NCBI GenBank assembly: GCA_964446435.1
Contig: CAYUOS010000012.1
Span: 1 to 36,368, forward strand
DNA length: 36,368 bases
Reading direction: 5' to 3'
Source: SLNP01 sp964446435
GTDB taxonomy: Bacteria; Bacteroidota; Bacteroidia; Bacteroidales; VadinHA17
Each line of letters begins with the position of its first letter. The first letter of the stretch is position 1. The notes beneath the pieces are model-generated. The model did not search any database. It was given only the letters and a program-made list of their open reading frames with translations, and had not been told where the DNA came from. Positions 32,434 to 36,368 of this stretch are shown piece after piece. A program made the translations under genes and the position numbers.

Positions 32434-34158
32434 ATGCTGCGTGTCAGAAAGATATCAAATCCATTTCTGAAAGAGAATCAGATTGCAATGGACAAGATCA
32501 GGGAGATCGTAGCTTCCCAGTTTCCCGACCTGGCAATCTCAAAGATTGAGGAGATTGACAACCAGATGGCTGATCCGGTCAGGCACAAATACCTCTCAAC
32601 AATTTTTGTGGCTGATGATCTGAAGGGGAATATCAGAGGGTTTGCCCTAATGCTCTTTATGTCAGACGTAAAATTCTGCTACCTTGACTACATAGCAGTA
32701 AATCCGGGTGCCCATTCATCAGGCGTAGGAGGTGCTCTTTATGAAAGAGTCAGGGATGAGGCCGAAAGCCTCGGTTCCTCCGGTTTGTTCTTTGAAAGCC
32801 TGCCGGATGATCCTGCTCTTTGCAGGGATAAGAGGTTCCTTGAGCAGAACAGAAGACGCCTTAAGTTTTATGAGCAATACGGAGCCAGACCAATTTCAGG
32901 AACCCTTTATGAAACACCGGTTAAAGAGGGTGACGACTGTCCGCCCTACCTTATGTTTGATTCACTTGGCAAGTCTGAGGTTATTGGTTCCAGGGTTCTT
33001 AAAAGGGTTATTAAGGCTATCCTTGAAAGAAAGTACGGAGAATATTGCCCTCCTGCGTATATCAGGAAAGTGGTGAATTCAGTCAGGAATGAACCTGTTG
33101 GGCTGAGAGAATTCAGGTACCTGAGGAAGGAAACGTCGGAGTTACAAAACGGAAAAAGGTCAAGCCGCAATGTAATCCTCGTGTATAATGACAGGCACGA
33201 CATTCATCATGTAAGGGAAGTGGGGTACGTCGAATCTCCGGTAAGGGTTTCGCGCATCCTCCATGAACTGGAAAAGACAGGCTGGTTCAGAACCGTCAAT
33301 CAGAAGGAGTATGCCGATTACTGGATATCAAGAGTTCATGACCGTGGTTACCTTGGATACTTCAGGAAGGCTTGCAGAAACCTCCCCCCCGGAAAATCGA
33401 TCTATCCCTATGTGTTTCCAATAAGAAACAAAGCCAAGCCGCCGGTTGAACTATCTGTCAGGGCAGGCTATTACTGCATTGATACATTTACACCATTGAA
33501 TAACAATGCCTACCTGGCGGCCAGAGAAGCTGTAAACTGTTCCCTTACTGCAGCAGATGCAATACTCGAGGGTAAGAAGTATGCCTACGCACTCGTCAGG
33601 CCGCCGGGTCACCATGCAGAGAGAAGTGTGTTCGGCGGATTCTGCTACTTCAACAACGCAGCAATAGCAGCGAATTTTATGAGCAGGTACGGAAGTGTTG
33701 CTATACTTGACATTGATTTCCATCACGGCAATGGTCAGCAGGATATTTTTTACGATCGTTCAGACGTACTTACAGTATCAATACATGGACATCCATCTTT
33801 TGCCTATCCCTATTTCTCAGGCTACCGCGATGAGACAGGTGAAGGTGAAGGCAAGGGCTTTAACATGAACATTCCTCTTAACGAAAATATTGATGGTCAG
33901 AAGTATCTCAGGCACCTGAAAACCGCGGTCGAAAAGATACGGAAGTTCAAGCCTGATTTTCTTGTTGTTGCACTCGGACTCGACACGGCGGCAGGTGACC
34001 CTACCGGAACATGGAGCCTCAAAGCTGCAGACTTTGAAAATAACGGAAAGCTTCTTTCAACGCTTAAAGTTCCAACCCTCGTAATACAGGAGGGAGGCTA
34101 TAACTCCAGGAATATTGGCACCAACGCAAGGATGTTCTTCAAAGGTTTGCGAGGATAA
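32434..34158 (+). CDS. GNAT acetyltransferase fused to a histone-deacetylase/acetylpolyamine-amidohydrolase domain
   Basis: A 574-residue two-domain protein. Residues 1 to about 180 form a GNAT domain with the acetyl-CoA loop HSSGVGGALY at 94-103. Residues from about 245 to 574 form a class II HDAC-like zinc hydrolase: RPPGHHAE at 389-396 (His393/His394), DIDFHHGNG with zinc ligands Asp428 and His430, the third ligand Asp517 in GLDTAAGDP, and Tyr556 in QEGGYN. All catalytic residues are present. Bacterial members remove acetyl groups from polyamines or small amines. One chain thus has predicted acetylating and deacetylating domains. It lies near, but divergent from, the beta-lysine/ATP-grasp operon, which suggests a shared acetylated amine. 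Confidence 0.9.
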   Translation: MLRVRKISNPFLKENQIAMDKIREIVASQFPDLAISKIEEIDNQMADPVRHKYLSTIFVADDLKGNIRGFALMLFMSDVKFCYLDYIAVNPGAHSSGVGGALYERVRDEAESLGSSGLFFESLPDDPALCRDKRFLEQNRRRLKFYEQYGARPISGTLYETPVKEGDDCPPYLMFDSLGKSEVIGSRVLKRVIKAILERKYGEYCPPAYIRKVVNSVRNEPVGLREFRYLRKETSELQNGKRSSRNVILVYNDRHDIHHVREVGYVESPVRVSRILHELEKTGWFRTVNQKEYADYWISRVHDRGYLGYFRKACRNLPPGKSIYPYVFPIRNKAKPPVELSVRAGYYCIDTFTPLNNNAYLAAREAVNCSLTAADAILEGKKYAYALVRPPGHHAERSVFGGFCYFNNAAIAANFMSRYGSVAILDIDFHHGNGQQDIFYDRSDVLTVSIHGHPSFAYPYFSGYRDETGEGEGKGFNMNIPLNENIDGQKYLRHLKTAVEKIRKFKPDFLVVALGLDTAAGDPTGTWSLKAADFENNGKLLSTLKVPTLVIQEGGYNSRNIGTNARMFFKGLRG

Positions 34159-34235
34159 AAGACCACCTGCATTATTTCCGAACCCATTCAGGCAATAGCT
34201 GGTTTTAAGCAAAACTATCAACATAATTATCCTTT

Positions 34236-34269
34236 TTTGTTGCTCATTGTCATGATATCGACTAATTTG
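34236..34269 (+). promoter_or_regulatory. Candidate promoter of the MATE gene
   Basis: TTTG at 34236-34239 and TAATTTG at 34263-34269 resemble the Bacteroidota -33 and -7 boxes, with the spacing slightly long and the -7 one base short. A start near 34275 would leave a short leader containing AGGAG just before the ATG at 34298. Confidence 0.4.
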
Positions 34270-34297
34270 CGCCCCATTTTTTCCTCCAACAGGAGAT

Positions 34298-35737
34298 ATG
34301 GCTCAAGGCATACTACATAAGATAAGCTCGGCATTCAGCCGAAACGGAAGTTTCATGACATTCATGAGTGATGTTTCGGAAGCCATCAGGGGCAGTGACA
34401 AGGATTTCACCGAAGTGAGGCTCTCAAAGGCCATAATGCTGCTGTCCATACCGATGGTACTTGAGATGGTGATGGAGTCGGTTTTCGCCGTGGTTGATAT
34501 CTGGTTCGTATCAAAACTGGGAGCCGATGCAGTAGCCACAGTAGGCATCACCGAGTCTGTAAACACAATTGTATATGCTATTGGAGCAGGACTCGGGTTG
34601 GCAACAACTTCCCTGATAGCAAGGAGAACAGGACAGAAGCGACCAGAGGAAGCCTCCAAAACAGCTTTCCAGGCAATACTGGTGGCAACTGCCGTCTCTG
34701 TTGCAATCGGAATCCCGGGTGCAATCTTTTCATCAGACATTCTGAGACTGATGGGGGCATCGGAAAATATAGTCGAGAATCTCTCTGGGTACACTGCAAT
34801 AATGCTTGGGGGCAATGTGGTAATTATGCTTCTGTTTATTATCAATGCCGTATTCAGAAGCTCGGGCGATGCTGCAGTTGCAATGAAGGTACTCTGGATA
34901 GGTAACTTCATCAATATTATCCTCGACCCCTGCCTTATTTTTGGATGGGGACCATTCCCCGAACTCGGTATTACAGGAGCAGCTATCGCGACTACCATCG
35001 GACGAGGACTTGCTGTTGTTTACCAGTTGGTAATACTATTCAGGGGACATAAGCGCATTAAGCTATCAATCAGGCATCTGGTGGTTGATTTCAAGACAAT
35101 GAGACAGCTTGTCTCAATCTCAATAGGTGGAATCGGGCAAAACCTTATTGCTACAACCAGTTGGATTGGACTGGTCCGCATCATCTCCATTTTCGGAAGC
35201 GAGGTCGTGGCAGGCTACACCATTGCCATCAGGATTGTGCTTTTTGTCCTCCTTCCGTCATGGGGAGTCAGCAATGCAAGCTCTACACTTGTTGGTCAGA
35301 ACCTTGGTGCAAAGAAACCCGAGAGGGCTGAGAAGGCAGTATGGTTCACCGGCAAGGCCAATACAATTCTGCTGGGGCTTATAGGTCTGATACTTATTTC
35401 TTTCCCAGACTTTTTCATAAGGCTGTTTATCGATGACCCTGCCGTAATCGGTTACGGCGCAAAAGGTCTCAGAATAATCAGCTACGGATTTGCTGCCTAC
35501 GGATTCGGAATGGTTCTGATTAGTTCATTCAACGGGGCAGGTGACACCGCAACCCCGGTAAAGATAAACTTTGTGGCATTCTGGCTGATTGAAATACCAC
35601 TTGCATATCTTCTGGCAATTGTCTTTAACCTTGAAGAGACCGGTGTCTTCATTTCGATTGTGATATCGGAGACTATTATGACCCTTTTTGCATGGCTACT
35701 TTTCCGCCGCGGGAAGTGGAAGCTTAATGAGGTGTAG
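34298..35737 (+). CDS. MATE family efflux transporter
   Basis: A 479-residue membrane protein with about 12 helices in two homologous halves, the MATE layout. The first helix begins IMLLSIPMVLEMVMESVFAV after an unusually long polar N terminus of about 45 residues. GAGLGLATTSLIARRTGQ and the second-half equivalent ASSTLVGQNLGAKKPERAEK are the family's repeated signature. MATE proteins expel cationic compounds with Na+ or H+. The start is supported by AGGAG close upstream. It is separated from the deacetylase fusion gene by 139 bases holding a possible promoter. It may export the neighbouring product or be independent. Confidence 0.92.
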   Translation: MAQGILHKISSAFSRNGSFMTFMSDVSEAIRGSDKDFTEVRLSKAIMLLSIPMVLEMVMESVFAVVDIWFVSKLGADAVATVGITESVNTIVYAIGAGLGLATTSLIARRTGQKRPEEASKTAFQAILVATAVSVAIGIPGAIFSSDILRLMGASENIVENLSGYTAIMLGGNVVIMLLFIINAVFRSSGDAAVAMKVLWIGNFINIILDPCLIFGWGPFPELGITGAAIATTIGRGLAVVYQLVILFRGHKRIKLSIRHLVVDFKTMRQLVSISIGGIGQNLIATTSWIGLVRIISIFGSEVVAGYTIAIRIVLFVLLPSWGVSNASSTLVGQNLGAKKPERAEKAVWFTGKANTILLGLIGLILISFPDFFIRLFIDDPAVIGYGAKGLRIISYGFAAYGFGMVLISSFNGAGDTATPVKINFVAFWLIEIPLAYLLAIVFNLEETGVFISIVISETIMTLFAWLLFRRGKWKLNEV

Positions 35738-35744
35738 TCTCTGC

Positions 35745-36368
35745 CTACCTTACAAAGAAGAGGGCGACTCCGGCAACGCTTATCACAGCACCGATAGCCT
35801 CCCACAGAGTCACCTTCTGTTTATACAGGATAATTGCCGGTGCAATTATAAGCACCGGTACTATTGCCATCAGTGTCGAGGCAATTCCTGCCGCGGTATG
35901 CTTAACCGAGATAAGTGAAAATGAGACCCCCAGGAAGGGCCCGAAAAACGAACCGATAAAGATCGCCCTTACGCCTCCACGGTTTGAAAGAGCGGTAAAG
36001 ACGCCGCTCCATCGTCTCAGAATGGTTACTATTATCGCAAAGCCTGCAAGTCCGGCCACGAGCCGCACCTGGGTGGCAGCGAAAGGATCGGAATTGCCCA
36101 TTCCCAGCTTGCTAAGCACCAAACCCAATGCCTGCCCCAGCGCACCGAAGAACGCAAACATGATTCCTTTCGGCGAAAGCTTAAGGGTAAGCTTCTCCTT
36201 CCCGTTCTTCCTGTTGAAAATCGCCATTGCGATACCCGAAAAGGTAAGACACATGCCGGCATAGTTCAGCAGGGAAAGTCTCTCCTTAAGAATAAACCAG
36301 CTGAAAAATGCTGTTATCGGGGGAACCAGGGTCATGATGAGCATTGCAAACCTGGAGCCTATAAGTGT
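35745..36368 (-). CDS. EamA/DMT family transporter, 5' end outside the window
   Basis: The minus-strand frame is open through the window's right edge, so the first part of the gene is missing. The visible ~207 residues begin TLIGSRFAMLIMTLVPP and include the end of the first EamA repeat (ITAFFSWFILKERLSLLNYA) and the whole second repeat, with six or seven helices. The in-frame ATG at 36344 falls inside a conserved helix and is not the true start. Members move small metabolites such as amino acids or nucleosides; the substrate here is unknown. It converges on the MATE gene, with seven bases between stops. Confidence 0.88.
   Translation of the reverse strand, partial: TLIGSRFAMLIMTLVPPITAFFSWFILKERLSLLNYAGMCLTFSGIAMAIFNRKNGKEKLTLKLSPKGIMFAFFGALGQALGLVLSKLGMGNSDPFAATQVRLVAGLAGFAIIVTILRRWSGVFTALSNRGGVRAIFIGSFFGPFLGVSFSLISVKHTAAGIASTLMAIVPVLIIAPAIILYKQKVTLWEAIGAVISVAGVALFFVR

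Noticed and set aside
36342..36344. The in-frame ATG of the EamA gene as its true start
   Set aside because: It is inside a conserved helix, the reading frame stays open to the window edge, and the first repeat of the family would be missing.

Overview
The window looks like a chromosomal segment of an anaerobic or facultative member of the Bacteroidota, probably Bacteroidales-like. The evidence is a complete moxR–DUF58–batABCDE operon in the order typical of that phylum, a DUF4105 (Lnb N-terminal) protein, several TAnnTTTG -7 promoter elements, few Shine-Dalgarno sequences, NrfHA ammonifying nitrite reductase and many DMT/MATE-type transporters. No phage, insertion sequence or CRISPR array was seen. 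The assignment rests on gene content and signals only.

Left part (41–7577, all minus strand). Upstream to downstream: a BioG-like hydrolase, a sodium:solute symporter and a nitrilase-fold amidase. After about 210 bases comes a tight four-gene operon: a divergent 518-residue radical-SAM aminomutase (KamA family), both subunits of a 3-oxoacid CoA-transferase, and a glutamate-semialdehyde-aminomutase-like class III aminotransferase. Read as a pathway this gives alpha-amino acid -> beta-amino acid -> beta-keto acid -> beta-ketoacyl-CoA. The two aspartates that bind lysine in lysine 2,3-aminomutase are absent, so the substrate is probably not lysine. A 71-bp degenerate duplication behind the nitrilase gene preserves the C-terminal codons of a lost paralogue.

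Middle (8017–19497, plus strand). An AraC regulator is followed by tRNA-Arg(TCT), with a DUF4105 membrane protein 25 bases behind it. The long Bat operon comes next: MoxR ATPase, a small exported protein, DUF58, a BatD-like membrane protein, BatA, BatB, BatC, BatD and BatE. A 17-bp perfect inverted repeat lies just upstream of moxR. A lipoprotein gene and a strong hairpin close the region.

19635–25263. A Cys/Met-metabolism PLP enzyme converges on ung. A lone response regulator follows, then an 897-residue exported protein with YadA-head-like repeats and a C-terminal S74 self-cleaving chaperone domain.

Right part. The minus-strand operon 28933–24895 encodes a canonical lysine 2,3-aminomutase (lysine-binding Asp pair and PLP lysine present), two different D-Ala-D-Ala-ligase-like ATP-grasp enzymes, a GNAT acetyltransferase and a DUF486 membrane protein. 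Divergent from it are nrfH, nrfA, an L-threonine aldolase overlapping nrfA, and a fused GNAT–acetylpolyamine-deacetylase-like protein, followed by a MATE exporter and a convergent, window-truncated EamA transporter. The aminomutase, ligases, acetyltransferase and deacetylase together are the best candidate for an undescribed system: synthesis of a beta-lysine-containing small molecule with a possible acetyl protection/deprotection step. That function is inference.
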